Shown: positions 27,849 to 36,336, counted from the first letter of the stretch. The stretch: DNA of 64,000 bases from Nocardia sp. (GCA_014360565.1 JACIXH010000002.1:47970-111969), one strand, 5' to 3'. Made by a program: numbers and translations. The notes: a model not told the origin generated them from the sequence alone.

Positions 27849-28235
27849 TCACTGCTGACCTATGGTGATGACACGTCCCTCGTCCTGTGATCCCACCGGG
27901 CTACCATCCGTTGGCGCCTGCTCGGTGAGCGGCAAACCGAAGAACGCGTTGTGGGTGCGGGCCGCGGACCCGGCAGCGCCCCGCCGGGCGGCCAGTTCCC
28001 GCGCGACGCCATCCCAGAGCGAGGCGTACTCCGGCGCCAGCCCACGCGCACGGGTGAGGCTGGGATAGTCCTGCGGGTCGAACGCCAGATGCCCTGGGGC
28101 GCACGATGGCAGCGGCACGTCCGGCCACCGCCGGGCCGGGACTGCGGAAGCGGAGTCGTCGACGAACATGATGTGCGCCTGCCCGTCGACGATCTTCCAC
28201 ACAGCGCGAGCGGCGGCGTTACGGGTAACGGGCAT
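27849..28235 (-). CDS. Hypothetical protein ending in a repeat
   Basis: 128 aa from the ATG at 28235 (MPVTRNAAARAVWK). The first 100 residues (IVDGQAHIMFVDDSAS, HLAFDPQDYPSLTRARGL, YASLWDGVARELAARR) are coherent; unknown function. The last 9 codons are translated from repeat copy 5, read backwards (GRVIT), so this gene's stop was also changed by the repeat. Nothing convincing in the 249 bp between it and the Nudix gene apart from a plausible promoter. Confidence 0.55.
   Translation of the reverse strand: MPVTRNAAARAVWKIVDGQAHIMFVDDSASAVPARRWPDVPLPSCAPGHLAFDPQDYPSLTRARGLAPEYASLWDGVARELAARRGAAGSAARTHNAFFGLPLTEQAPTDGSPVGSQDEGRVITIGQQ
27855..27880 (+). repeat. Dispersed GATGACACGTCCC repeat, copy 5
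   Basis: CTGACCTATGGT followed by GATGACACGTCCCT. It overlaps the 3' end of the minus-strand gene at 27849-28235. Confidence 0.8.
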
Positions 28236-28484
28236 GCAGTCCTCCGGTGGCAAGGTCGTCGAATGCTCGAATATTCGGTGCCTTCAACATCTTTCGATGC
28301 GAACAAGTGCAAGACACCAGCTACATCCCCGCGAGGCCGGGCACCCCGATCCCCCACACCAGCGTCCCACAACCGGCACCCGCGTGAGCTCGGAACTCGG
28401 CACGCCGACCACCTCGAAGGCGTCCACCCTGATGCGATCCCGGTTCTGGCTGCGACCGCCGTTGTCGCGAAATAGGTTGAGCCG

Positions 28485-29060
28485 ATGACCCCTCTGAAAG
28501 TGCATGCGACGGCGTCGACTTTCGTGTTCGGCCGCTTCACTACCGGGTGGCGCCTGGGATTGATACAGCACCCGCGGCTGAAGCGCACGATGATCGCCGG
28601 CGGCCATGTCGAGGAATTCGAAGTACCCGCCGAAGCGGCGGTGCGCGAGGTACTCGAGGAGACCGGGTTGCGGGTCCGGCTGTTGCGTCGACCGACTGTG
28701 CCACTACCGCAGGGATATCCACTGCACGTGGTGACCGACGAGCCGTGGTGGACCACCCTGACCGACGTGCCCGGCGACAACCATCTCGCGGAGCCCCATC
28801 GGCACCTCGACCACCAGTACGTGGCCATCGCCGACTCCGTCGAGCACGTCAGGACTCCGGAACACCCCTTCGGCTGGTTCGGGCCCGACGACCTCGACGA
28901 GCTGGAGATGTTCGACGACACCGTGTGCTTGGCTGCCTGGATCTTTCCCCACATCGATCAGCTTGCCGACCAGGGGCTCGGCCACACCTGGTCGTTGTCG
29001 CATGCCGAACCCGAGTCGGCCGACCTCGAGAACCGCAGTGCATCTGCGGAATCGAAGTAG
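28485..29060 (+). CDS. Nudix hydrolase
   Basis: 191 aa. The Nudix box is complete: G39-GHVE43, with a few extra residues, then E50-AAVREVLEETG61 including the metal-binding REVLEE core. The N-terminal strand TFVFGRFTTGWRLGLIQHP and the C-terminal helix support the fold. Hydrolyses nucleoside diphosphates linked to another moiety; specificity cannot be read here. Residues 95-105 (NHLAEPHRHLDHQY) are His-rich. Placed between unrelated genes on the plus strand. Confidence 0.9.
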   Translation: MTPLKVHATASTFVFGRFTTGWRLGLIQHPRLKRTMIAGGHVEEFEVPAEAAVREVLEETGLRVRLLRRPTVPLPQGYPLHVVTDEPWWTTLTDVPGDNHLAEPHRHLDHQYVAIADSVEHVRTPEHPFGWFGPDDLDELEMFDDTVCLAAWIFPHIDQLADQGLGHTWSLSHAEPESADLENRSASAESK

Positions 29061-29165
29061 CCGCGCTGGTTCGAGGAATTCGCCAGCGAACTGGCTAACA
29101 CCCGAACTACGCTGGGTTAACTCGCGTTGCGGCTTCAACAGCAACGAGACAGTTAGGGGTAGAGC

Positions 29166-29879
29166 ATGCTCGACGAACTCGGCCGGTTCTGGCGCGGCGA
29201 CGACATCACGATCGTTTTGATCGGCGCACTCTTCGTCGGAAATCTCCTCCTGGGCACCGCATGGGCGTCCGCGCGTTCGCGCCCGTTCCGATCGGCCTGC
29301 GCCATCACCGGCACCACCGTGCTTGCCTGGGCCGCGGTTACACAGCCCCACGGCGCCGTCTCTATCGTCCTCGCCACCGCATGCATCGTGCTCTTCTTCG
29401 CCGGCATCGTCACGTTGGCCAATTTCGATGCGCGCCGCGATGGACTAGAACCCTTGAGTTGGCGCGGTGGATTCCTTCGGCGTCTGCCGCGCGCGCCGCG
29501 CCGAGATCGCAAGCAGGCCCGCCGAGCCCACTTCATTCGCACGTCGCGGCTGGCTACCGCGCTCGGCATGGAGATCGCGCTGCTGCGCATCAACGCCGGC
29601 CTGAACCGTATGACCATCGCCGACCAGCTCGGCATCCCCGGCGGCCGCTACGGCGACATCGAGGAAGCCAGCCAGCACGACACCTGCGCCAGCATCGCCG
29701 ATCTCGAAGCCATCGCCGCGCTGCACGACACCACCATCACCGCCCTCTACGACGCCGCCTGCGCCCGTATCGCCCGCGGCGATCTGCCCACCGGCGCCGA
29801 GCGCGGGGCCAGAATGTTCGCACTGGCACTCGGCACTGACATCGACCGCTACTTCACCGACCATGCATCGAAACCCTGA
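29166..29879 (+). CDS. Membrane-anchored XRE-type DNA-binding protein
   Basis: 237 aa. Three hydrophobic spans occupy about residues 12-32, 40-55 and 62-82 (ITIVLIGALFVGNLLLGTAW, then AVSIVLATACIVLFFAGIV), followed by a very basic linker (FLRRLPRAPRRDRKQARRA). The C-terminal region (EIALLRINAGLNRMTIADQL..IPGGRYGDIEEASQHD..SIADLEAIAALHDTT) is an XRE-like HTH. A transcription regulator tethered to the membrane is the likely reading. Its TGA stop at 29877-29879 is contributed by repeat copy 6. Confidence 0.65.
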   Translation: MLDELGRFWRGDDITIVLIGALFVGNLLLGTAWASARSRPFRSACAITGTTVLAWAAVTQPHGAVSIVLATACIVLFFAGIVTLANFDARRDGLEPLSWRGGFLRRLPRAPRRDRKQARRAHFIRTSRLATALGMEIALLRINAGLNRMTIADQLGIPGGRYGDIEEASQHDTCASIADLEAIAALHDTTITALYDAACARIARGDLPTGAERGARMFALALGTDIDRYFTDHASKP

Positions 29880-29902
29880 CCAGCACCGATGACACGTCCC
29901 CT
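29876..29902 (+). repeat. Dispersed GATGACACGTCCC repeat, copy 6
   Basis: CTGACCAGCACC followed by GATGACACGTCCCCT, a near-consensus copy. Its first four bases include the stop codon of the membrane-HTH gene; a minus-strand gene ends at 29985. Confidence 0.85.
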
Positions 29903-29984
29903 CATCTCATCAGCTCTTGAGCCAGCGGCCGGCGAATCGTTCACCGCCCCGCAGACACTGAGCGAGCAGCTCGTCTGACGACGT

Positions 29985-30479
29985 TCACCACCTCGGTCCC
30001 TGACACAGTTCGCCGATCGCGCAGATCACGTGGTCGTTGCGGGGATCAACCCACACAGGTGTCCCGTCAACCTGTCGGGGCTTGAGCAGGTGGCGGCCTC
30101 GACACGGCCACTGGACGAACTCGTATCCGGCCAACTCGGTCTGAGCGGTGTCCGCGACCCACACCGCGGCGGCGCAGAACGCGGCGTCCATCGGCATGCC
30201 CTCGCCCACCGTGAATCCGCCCAGACCCCGGGAGGTCTTCCAGCCGAGGGTCACCGTGTACTCGGCGCCGATGCCCAGCTCCCACACCAGAGGATTCAGC
30301 TCGACCTCGCGGCCGTAGCGCAAGCAACCCTGGTCGCGCGCGACCGCGACGACCGCGTCCACCCACGCAGGTGGGGCCTCGATGCCCGGGCCCGGGACCT
30401 CGTCGAACACGGGCTTGTCGCTGGCCACGTGGAAGCTCCACACCAAGCGGTCCTGGCTCCCCGGAACGACATATGCCAT
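29985..30479 (-). CDS. Hypothetical protein
   Basis: 164 aa from the ATG at 30479. Compact alpha/beta sequence with several tryptophans (LVWSFHVASDKPVF, YEFVQWPCRGRHLL). No family recognised, no signal or membrane segment. The third gene of a probable minus-strand unit (PadR regulator, 30570-31124, this gene), spaced 90 bp from the second. Confidence 0.55.
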   Translation of the reverse strand: MAYVVPGSQDRLVWSFHVASDKPVFDEVPGPGIEAPPAWVDAVVAVARDQGCLRYGREVELNPLVWELGIGAEYTVTLGWKTSRGLGGFTVGEGMPMDAAFCAAAVWVADTAQTELAGYEFVQWPCRGRHLLKPRQVDGTPVWVDPRNDHVICAIGELCQGPRW

Positions 30480-30569
30480 GGCCCCACTGTGACAGCCAGG
30501 ATCGCGCTACTGCCTCGACGACACGGCTGACCGTGCTGCACTGTGAACTCGGCAGCCGGGAACCATGAT

Positions 30570-31124
30570 TCAGCCGCCGCCGAGTGGAGAAGCATGACGC
30601 TCGCACAGCACGTTCCCGTCGAGGACAACCCGCATCGGCCCGTTCCGCACCCTCGACACCGTCTCCATCTCGATGGTCAACGTGTCGGTGACGCCGTCCC
30701 CACGAAGCTGTGTGTTTACGCAGGGCCAGCCCTCGGCGTCGGTGAGCATGGCGGTCGACCCCACCAGCGCACGACCGTCGTACTGGTCGGAGGAGTCCGG
30801 TTGCGTGACCTCTTCTTCGACGCCGAGCCTGACCAGCAACTCCAGCACCGCGTCGAGGGTGGCCGGACGTTGGGATGCCAGCGCGGCGAACAGGCCGGGG
30901 AACTCTGAGAACGCGCGGTATCCCTCATCGGCCACGTACAGGTCAGTGCCTGACCCGGCGCGCGAGGCGGTGTAGAGCTGGCGAATTTTCACCTCCCACC
31001 GAATCCCTGCCGGCTCTTCGGCGAACACGATGACCGCGGGCCCCGCATCGACCGGACGCCACCACCGCCACCACACGCGCAACGGCGCAACCGCTCCCGA
31101 CTCCTGCGTCTGCGGATCCCGCAT
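30570..31124 (-). CDS. Hypothetical protein
   Basis: 184 aa from the ATG at 31124 (MRDPQTQESGAVA). WWRWWRPVDAGPAVIVFAEEP and ADEGYRAFSEFPGLFAALASQ are coherent; otherwise no recognised family. Acidic, no membrane spans. It begins 70 bp after the PadR-family regulator on the same strand and may be in its operon and under its control. Confidence 0.55.
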   Translation of the reverse strand: MRDPQTQESGAVAPLRVWWRWWRPVDAGPAVIVFAEEPAGIRWEVKIRQLYTASRAGSGTDLYVADEGYRAFSEFPGLFAALASQRPATLDAVLELLVRLGVEEEVTQPDSSDQYDGRALVGSTAMLTDAEGWPCVNTQLRGDGVTDTLTIEMETVSRVRNGPMRVVLDGNVLCERHASPLGGG

Positions 31125-31194
31125 CAACACCTCCAAGATTCATGTCCCCGGGCTCTGCTTCCCGGATTGCTGGCGAAGACCCAGCCCTTGTGGA

Positions 31195-31542
31195 TCAGAG
31201 CTGTCCGGATTTCGCATCGGTCCCCGCTGAGGGCGTCCTGAACAGCGACTCGAACCGCCGATCGACGCGCGCCTTTTCCAACACCGCGGTGAGCTCGCGC
31301 CGCCCGTCGTCGGTGACGGTGTAGTACCGGCGCAGTGGCCGGTCGCCGTCGGCGTCGGCGACAGGTTCGTCGGTGACCGTGAGCCATCCAGCCTCGGCCA
31401 TGCGCCCCAAGATCGGATACAGCACACCCGTAGCCAGCCCCGTCTGGCGCCGCAACGCGTACCCGTAGTGCTGCGCGGCGGGTGCGTCCATCACCGAGAC
31501 CGCCACCTGCACCATCGAGAACGTCATCCGCATCGCCGCCAT
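31195..31542 (-). CDS. PadR-family transcriptional repressor
   Basis: 115 aa from the ATG at 31542 (MAAMRM; the ATG at 31533 is an alternative). The winged-helix signature of PadR is present: HYGYALRRQTGLATGVLYPILGRMAEAGWLT, then RRYYTVTDDGRREL. Such proteins repress their own gene and a neighbouring operon, releasing on ligand. Two tandem palindromic sites overlap its start codon and lie between it and the divergent zinc-ribbon gene, so it presumably represses itself, and perhaps that gene. Confidence 0.9.
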   Translation of the reverse strand: MAAMRMTFSMVQVAVSVMDAPAAQHYGYALRRQTGLATGVLYPILGRMAEAGWLTVTDEPVADADGDRPLRRYYTVTDDGRRELTAVLEKARVDRRFESLFRTPSAGTDAKSGQL

Positions 31543-31576
31543 AGGTAGTAATCTACATATCTAGGTAGTAATCTAC
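31542..31576. promoter_or_regulatory. Tandem operator for the PadR repressor
   Basis: TAGGTAGTAATCTAC occurs twice (31542-31556 and 31562-31576) with a 20-bp period, about two helical turns. Each copy contains the inverted repeat GTAG-TAAT-CTAC. The first overlaps the padR start codon. The pattern strongly suggests cooperative binding of two repressor dimers. Confidence 0.75.
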
Positions 31577-31636
31577 TTAGCACCGCCTGCCGGCGACAAC
31601 ACCAGCAGGCACACCTTCTCGAGGAAGACGGCCACC

Positions 31637-32089
31637 ATGAACGCCACCACCCTCACCCGCAGCGCCGCCCGCGCCTGGGCCCGACTGCGCCGCCGCCCGA
31701 CCAACCCGATCTCTCCGGCCTACGCCGACTTCTCCTCCCTGCCACCGCGACCCGCGCCGATCTCGCTGGATCCCGCCGACCTTCCCGCCATCAACTGCCC
31801 CTGCTGTGGCCACCCCCCGATCTCCGGCACCGAACAACCACGCACGCTGCCCACCGCCTCACGGCGCTTCAACCTGACCTGCGGCGGCTGCGCCACCACC
31901 TACGTCGAGACCGAGCCGCGCCCGATCACCTACATGCCCGACGACTACGACCAGTGCCCCAGCTGCGGCAATCCTCCGACCTCGGGCACCATCGCCTTCC
32001 GCGGGGAAGGCTTCTCCGAGCTGTTCGTGCGCCGCTACGACTGCACCCCCTGCGGTCGGAAATACGTCCGTACCACCGACGGCAGCTAG
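31637..32089 (+). CDS. Double zinc-ribbon protein
   Basis: 150 aa. A basic N-terminal helix (RSAARAWARLRRR) is followed by four C-x2-C pairs: CPCC, CGGC, CPSC and CTPC, arranged as two zinc ribbons (residues about 55-90 and 108-142). The two ribbons share a repeated pattern (CPCCGHPPISGT, CPSCGNPPTSGT). No enzymatic domain. Function unknown; nucleic-acid or protein binding is likely. Divergent from padR with the shared operator between them, so it is probably part of the PadR regulon. Confidence 0.7.
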   Translation: MNATTLTRSAARAWARLRRRPTNPISPAYADFSSLPPRPAPISLDPADLPAINCPCCGHPPISGTEQPRTLPTASRRFNLTCGGCATTYVETEPRPITYMPDDYDQCPSCGNPPTSGTIAFRGEGFSELFVRRYDCTPCGRKYVRTTDGS

Positions 32090-32116
32090 GCGGAATCGCA
32101 GCGGCTGCAATCGATG

Positions 32117-32142
32117 CAACTCGATCCAATTGGATCGAGTTG
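32117..32142. terminator. 26-bp perfect palindrome after the zinc-ribbon gene
   Basis: CAACTCGATCCAA is followed immediately by its exact reverse complement. It lies 28 bp after the stop at 32089 in the convergent gap. No T-run follows, so it is either a factor-independent hairpin terminator of the actinobacterial T-less type or a protein-binding site. Confidence 0.5.
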
Positions 32143-32159
32143 GATGTCGAAACACACCT

Positions 32160-32185
32160 CGACCTGCACCGATGACACGTCCCCT
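32160..32185 (+). repeat. Dispersed GATGACACGTCCC repeat, copy 7
   Basis: CGACCTGCACC followed by GATGACACGTCCCCT, near-consensus. In the convergent gap just after the 26-bp palindrome; the minus-strand gene ends 87 bp further on. Confidence 0.85.
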
Positions 32186-32271
32186 GTGCCAATGCGACCC
32201 GGCCGACAATCAGTCGTGGCGCAGCCGGAACCGAAGGAAAAATGACGATCCGTGCCAGCTTGAGCGAACCT

Positions 32272-32670
32272 TCAGCGCCAATCGAGCTGGCTCTCGGGCA
32301 CACCGACCGCCCGGCCATGCTCAGCGGCCCGCGCACGGCCGTCGACATCGCCGCGAGCGTAGGTGAACACACGCCCGGCGAAGGCCACGAAAGTCGTTTC
32401 CGCGCTGTGGAAATCGACATACCAAGGGCCTGGACGTAGCGACCAGGCAAACAGATCTGCCAGCCTCTCACCAGCTGAATCGGCTGCCTCGAAATCGAAC
32501 AATGTCCAGATTTTCGGCTGGTCAGGAGCTGGGGTGTCGACCTCAGTCCGCTTGATCGACTTCACCACGATGTCCAGATCCGGCAACGCCGCGTCCGGAC
32601 GGAAGCCTTCGACAATGAACACACCCCGCACGCGGCCATCATCAACATCATCAACCATGTCGACCAGCAT
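32272..32670 (-). CDS. Conserved hypothetical protein
   Basis: 132 aa from the ATG at 32670 (MLVDMVDDVDDGRVRG). The C-terminal part (GPWYVDFHSAETTFVAFAGR..TYARGD and VGVPESQLDW) is a recognisable conserved pattern of actinobacterial hypothetical proteins. Mixed alpha/beta, acidic, cytoplasmic. Function unknown. Divergent from the HEPN-like gene at 32838 (167 bp). Confidence 0.65.
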   Translation of the reverse strand: MLVDMVDDVDDGRVRGVFIVEGFRPDAALPDLDIVVKSIKRTEVDTPAPDQPKIWTLFDFEAADSAGERLADLFAWSLRPGPWYVDFHSAETTFVAFAGRVFTYARGDVDGRARAAEHGRAVGVPESQLDWR

Positions 32671-32837
32671 GCAGCACGTGTTGCGAATTCCGTTGCAGCT
32701 CAGGGCATACTCCACGTGGCACCTGTGGGCGGAGCGCAACCGAGAGGTCTTCCTCTGCCTGCCTGTGCCACGTCGCCGAGTCTCGTCGCCCAAAGCAATC
32801 GTGGGCCGCGAACAGCCCACGTGAAGGAAACACAGCC

Positions 32838-33527
32838 ATGCCTGAGCGGTCACTGCCGGACCTTGCTGAAGACGCAGGGATCGAACTCGCCCTTCGCCTC
32901 CGCATGCCGTGCGACATCCTCGATGTCCATCGAGTGAACAAGTCAAGCGCACCGATCTATACGAGCCTTCGCTATGGCGCGTTCCTCTTGGCCTATGCGC
33001 CGATCGAGAACTTCTTCACCCAACTCACCGGATACTCGACCCGCACGAACGGCAGAGCACTACCGCTCAATCTCGACAAGATCCAGCGAGAGCTCGACGT
33101 GCGCTGGCCGGCCCAACGGTTCCGGACGAATCTCTGGGAGGGCCGTGCTCGCCAACAATCAACCGGGCCTGGGAACCGGTCGGAATGGGCCTTTCTCCGC
33201 GGCCAACGCCTCAAGTTCTACCTCTCCGACATGAAGAGTCTCCGCGATCTCCTCAGCCACGGAAGCGATCCGCGCGGTGCCACGAACACCAGCGAAACAC
33301 TGTGGAAAGTCCAGGACGGCTGGTCGATGCGGCTGATGGGCGTCGAAGGTTTCGTCCAGTTCGTAGAGGACCTGGCAGAGCAAGCAATGTTGGAGTCGGG
33401 CGTTCATCCGACGAATATCCCTAGCTGGCCGCAACCACAGCGCACCGGAATCTCGCGGAGCGCCCCTCCTTCTCTGCCTCGCCGCGACCAGCTCGCCGCT
33501 CAGCACGACGCAGACCTCGGCGAGTAA
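32838..33527 (+). CDS. Possible HEPN-domain protein
   Basis: 229 aa from the ATG at 32838. Helical throughout, with YAPIENFFTQL at residues 53-63 and R136-DLLS-H141 (R-x4-H) within SLRDLLSHG, the signature arrangement of HEPN ribonuclease-type domains found in toxins and defence proteins. The C-terminus after residue 200 is polar. HEPN assignment rests on that motif and on helical content only; R-x4-H can occur by chance. It neighbours the NERD protein and AbiE pair, giving modest contextual support. Confidence 0.45.
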   Translation: MPERSLPDLAEDAGIELALRLRMPCDILDVHRVNKSSAPIYTSLRYGAFLLAYAPIENFFTQLTGYSTRTNGRALPLNLDKIQRELDVRWPAQRFRTNLWEGRARQQSTGPGNRSEWAFLRGQRLKFYLSDMKSLRDLLSHGSDPRGATNTSETLWKVQDGWSMRLMGVEGFVQFVEDLAEQAMLESGVHPTNIPSWPQPQRTGISRSAPPSLPRRDQLAAQHDADLGE

Positions 33528-33566
33528 GCCGGTTCCGGCGCGGGCGGTCGCGCGGCACGGTGGTGA

Positions 33567-35120
33567 TCACCGGATCCGGAACTCGGTTCGCGAGATGGTG
33601 AACTGGCTTCCGCCACGTTCGCGGCACGAGATCGCCCCCGCCTCGACCCGTTTGCAGGAGAACTTGCCCGAGGTCATCGACTCACCCGTCGGCAACGCCG
33701 TCGCCAGCAGGAAATCCTGCGCGCACACATAAGTCGGTTCCTGGCCCGTTCGTAGGACGACCGTGTGGCCGAAATCCTGCGGCGCACAGCCACTCGGCAA
33801 CGCGGGGACCGGGTAGTTGAAGTCCGCGACGTCGCAGCGCGCGAAATCTCCCTGGCCGTCGGTGCCGATCACGCAACCGATATTGCCGTCGACGGTCATC
33901 ATCGACACCGGGGCCAGCGGAACTTGTGCCGTGCTCGACGGGAACACCCCCGCCACCGCATTGCCGAACACGAAAAGCACCCCGCCCAGCACGCCGGCGC
34001 CCAGGAGAAACACCGCCACCGCCCCGACGACGTTGCTGATCCTGGCCCAGACCCACCCGATCAGCCAGCCCAACAACCAGAACGGTCCACGGAGCCGGAA
34101 CCGACGGCGCGGCCGCGGCGAGCGTGTAGATCGCCGGGGTAGCCGAATTCGTTGCCACCACTTGTGCCGTGTCGGACCTTCGTCGGGCACAACAGGATCT
34201 GGCTCGGCGGCGGGGGCTGGTTCCTCGATGCCCCAGTCTGCTGGTGTGGAGAAGTCCCATTCGTCGACTGTCTGGCTGCCGACGACAGGTTCGGCTTCGG
34301 TCGGCGCAAGCGCCGGCGCGACGGTGGCCGTCGACATTTCGTCGGCGAGACTGGTTGTCCGAAGCGCATTCCCGGCTGCCACCGGTGCGGTCCGCGCTGC
34401 ATGGGCGACCTTGGTGCGGGGAGTAGGTCGGCCAGGTCGTGCGCTGTGCGGCACGGTAGTTCGGCGCCTCGGCGACCGAGACGGCGTGGGCGGGTCGGGC
34501 TCGGCAGGGAACCCGTCGGCGAGCAAAGCGGCCTCGTCGATCTCGGCGCCGATGTTCAGTGCCCGCAATGCCTGCACGACCTGTCCCGCCGACCAGCACG
34601 CACGGCCTTTCGACAACCCCGTCACCGCGGCGGCCAGCGCCGAACCGTCCTCGTCGGAGGCGATCACCAGCTGGGTGCCCTTCAGTGGCTCGTTCACCTC
34701 GACGCGCACCTCGTGCCCGGTGCGGGCCACCAGCACGACCAGGCCGTTGACGAACTCCTCCCGGTCCATTCGCCACCCCAGCGCGCCCGACAAGGATATT
34801 GCCTGGGCATGAACCTGCTGGAAGGCGTTGGGGTGGGACTTGAGGCGATGCACCGGCGCCGGTGTGCCGTCGAGTTTCCAGGGACCGTTCGATGTCGCCG
34901 TCAGCGCGCCACCGCGCGGCTCGGTGAAGCCTTTCACCTCGATCGCCACGCATCGCTGGGGTGTCCACAGCACCGCGTCGATCTGTACCGGGTCCATATT
35001 CTGCTTCTTGTGGGCCAAGACGTTGAACACCACGACCGCCGGGCCGTCGATCTCCTTCAGCCGCCGAAACACCGCCCGCTCAGCGCCTGAACCGAATTCG
35101 CCCTCCACCACGGCCCGCAC
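33567..35120 (-). CDS. NERD nuclease-like domain joined to membrane spans and a DUF6636-like extracellular domain
   Basis: 517 aa. Residues 1-130 are a NERD (nuclease-related) domain: D48 in QIDAVLW and E61-V-K63 in AIEVKGF give the restriction-like D...ExK site. Residues 131-200 are a helical extension, 205-345 a disordered, proline/acid/arginine-rich linker. Two membrane spans lie at 347-388 (WLLGWLIGWVWARI; VAVFLLGAGVLGGVLFVFG). Residues 410-517 form a Cys-rich domain (NIGCVIG, RCDVADFNYP, YVCAQDF, FSCKRV, ISCRERG) typical of secreted DUF6636 domains. Such a topology puts the nuclease inside and the Cys domain outside. Confidence 0.8.
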   Translation of the reverse strand: MRAVVEGEFGSGAERAVFRRLKEIDGPAVVVFNVLAHKKQNMDPVQIDAVLWTPQRCVAIEVKGFTEPRGGALTATSNGPWKLDGTPAPVHRLKSHPNAFQQVHAQAISLSGALGWRMDREEFVNGLVVLVARTGHEVRVEVNEPLKGTQLVIASDEDGSALAAAVTGLSKGRACWSAGQVVQALRALNIGAEIDEAALLADGFPAEPDPPTPSRSPRRRTTVPHSARPGRPTPRTKVAHAARTAPVAAGNALRTTSLADEMSTATVAPALAPTEAEPVVGSQTVDEWDFSTPADWGIEEPAPAAEPDPVVPDEGPTRHKWWQRIRLPRRSTRSPRPRRRFRLRGPFWLLGWLIGWVWARISNVVGAVAVFLLGAGVLGGVLFVFGNAVAGVFPSSTAQVPLAPVSMMTVDGNIGCVIGTDGQGDFARCDVADFNYPVPALPSGCAPQDFGHTVVLRTGQEPTYVCAQDFLLATALPTGESMTSGKFSCKRVEAGAISCRERGGSQFTISRTEFRIR

Positions 35121-35310
35121 GTTGACCCCTTATTCGACGATGAGCTCCCCTGACCTGACCAGGGTAGGGGTGCCCACCGACACGAAGCCGAAGTCCGCCA
35201 ACAACAGTACGGACACCAACGCGGGAACCACCGGCCGCCGCTGATCAGGCGAGCTCGTCGGATCGGTGCCACCTCGACGACGAAAACGTCGGGCGCACAA
35301 CGAAATGCCC

Positions 35311-35340
35311 GATCGGGACGTGTCATCCTCCCTGGTCATC
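35311..35340 (-). repeat. Dispersed GATGACACGTCCC repeat, copy 8 (inverted)
   Basis: Only copy on the minus strand. Read in reverse: ATGACCAGGGAG then GATGACACGTCCC. It lies 19 bp past the stop of the ligase gene and between it and the NERD gene's promoter region. Confidence 0.8.
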
Positions 35341-35358
35341 ACCCCTTTCCGGCTTCGG

Positions 35359-36336
35359 CTATCCGATCGGGGGCGCGGTGACGCTCGTCAGATCCTTGTC
35401 GAATCTCAGGCCTCGCCACGATGGGTGGCGCAACCCTGCGACAGTGCGCTCGCGGTAGTGGACGTCGCCGACAAGCCGTGGGGTCACCCACGACGCGGTC
35501 GTCGCGATCGTTCGAGGGACCGGGCCCTGGAGTGGGGACTCGTCGATGGCGAGCTCGTCGAGTTGACGTTGCAGCGCGCGGCGGGCGTCGCGACTGAATC
35601 CTGAACCGACGGCCCCCAGCAGGATCAAGTCACCGTCGGGATCGTGGGCGGCGACGAGAAGAGATCCGAATTCCGCACCGCCCCTGCTGTTTCGCAGCCA
35701 TCCGACGATGATCACCTCGGTCGACTTACGCAGCGGAACCTTCCGCCACAGCGCCGATCTACCAGCCTTGTATGAAGAATCCAGCCTTTTGACGACCACA
35801 CCTTCGACCCCGTTCTGGGCGGCGACCTCGAGCATGGTCGCCACCGGCACATCGGTGTAGTACGGCGGGACGACGATCACCTCGGAGTTCGCGTCCAGGT
35901 CGAGCTGAGCCAGTAGCTCGCGCCGCTTCTGATAGGCCAGCCCGCGCAGATCTTCGCCGTCCAGGCCGAGCAGGTCAAAGACATACAGGCGAGTCGGGAC
36001 CTCGGCCATCAGCGAGCGGCTCGGCCGCACCACACCCAGTCGACGACTCAGCCGGCCGAAGTTCGGCGCCCCGGTCTCGGGGTCGGGGGCGACGAGCTCG
36101 CCGTCGACGATGATCTCGCGTCCCGCGGCCGCGGTGACCACCGCGCGGGCGATCTCCGGAAAGGCCGAGTGCAATGCGTTCGCGTTGCGGCTCATCATCG
36201 TGGCGACTCCCCCGGACGCCCGTGCTGTGCACCGGGCACCATCCCACTTCCACTCCACCGCCCAGCGCGGGCCGTCCGTTGGGGCCGGCCCGGATGACGC
36301 CAACATCGGCGGCGGCATCTGCACAAACCACAGCAT
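35359..36336 (-). CDS. ATP-dependent DNA ligase (LigC/LigD-ligase-like)
   Basis: 325 aa from the ATG at 36336 (MLWFVQMPPPML); further upstream codons give a nonsense leader. The adenylation lysine is K30 in VEWKWDGAR (motif I KxDG). DGELV (motif III region), EGVVVKR and LWRKVP (motifs IV and V) follow, then a C-terminal OB-like region (IIVGWLRNSRGGAEFGSLLVAAHD). This one-domain layout matches the LigC or LigD-ligase class used in actinobacterial repair/end joining. It may join DNA ends on a mobile element; no Ku or primase gene is near. Confidence 0.9.
   Translation of the reverse strand: MLWFVQMPPPMLASSGPAPTDGPRWAVEWKWDGARCTARASGGVATMMSRNANALHSAFPEIARAVVTAAAGREIIVDGELVAPDPETGAPNFGRLSRRLGVVRPSRSLMAEVPTRLYVFDLLGLDGEDLRGLAYQKRRELLAQLDLDANSEVIVVPPYYTDVPVATMLEVAAQNGVEGVVVKRLDSSYKAGRSALWRKVPLRKSTEVIIVGWLRNSRGGAEFGSLLVAAHDPDGDLILLGAVGSGFSRDARRALQRQLDELAIDESPLQGPVPRTIATTASWVTPRLVGDVHYRERTVAGLRHPSWRGLRFDKDLTSVTAPPIG

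Noticed and set aside
26138..27868. A 576-codon plus-strand frame
   Set aside because: Only the first ~80 codons are protein-like; the rest is the arginine-rich shadow of the kinase and hydrolase genes.
33682..34968. A long minus-strand frame in the NERD gene
   Set aside because: It is a frame shadow; the NERD/DUF6636 frame has clear domain motifs.
35359..36336. Full NHEJ locus around the ligase
   Set aside because: No Ku, primase or phosphoesterase gene in the neighbourhood.
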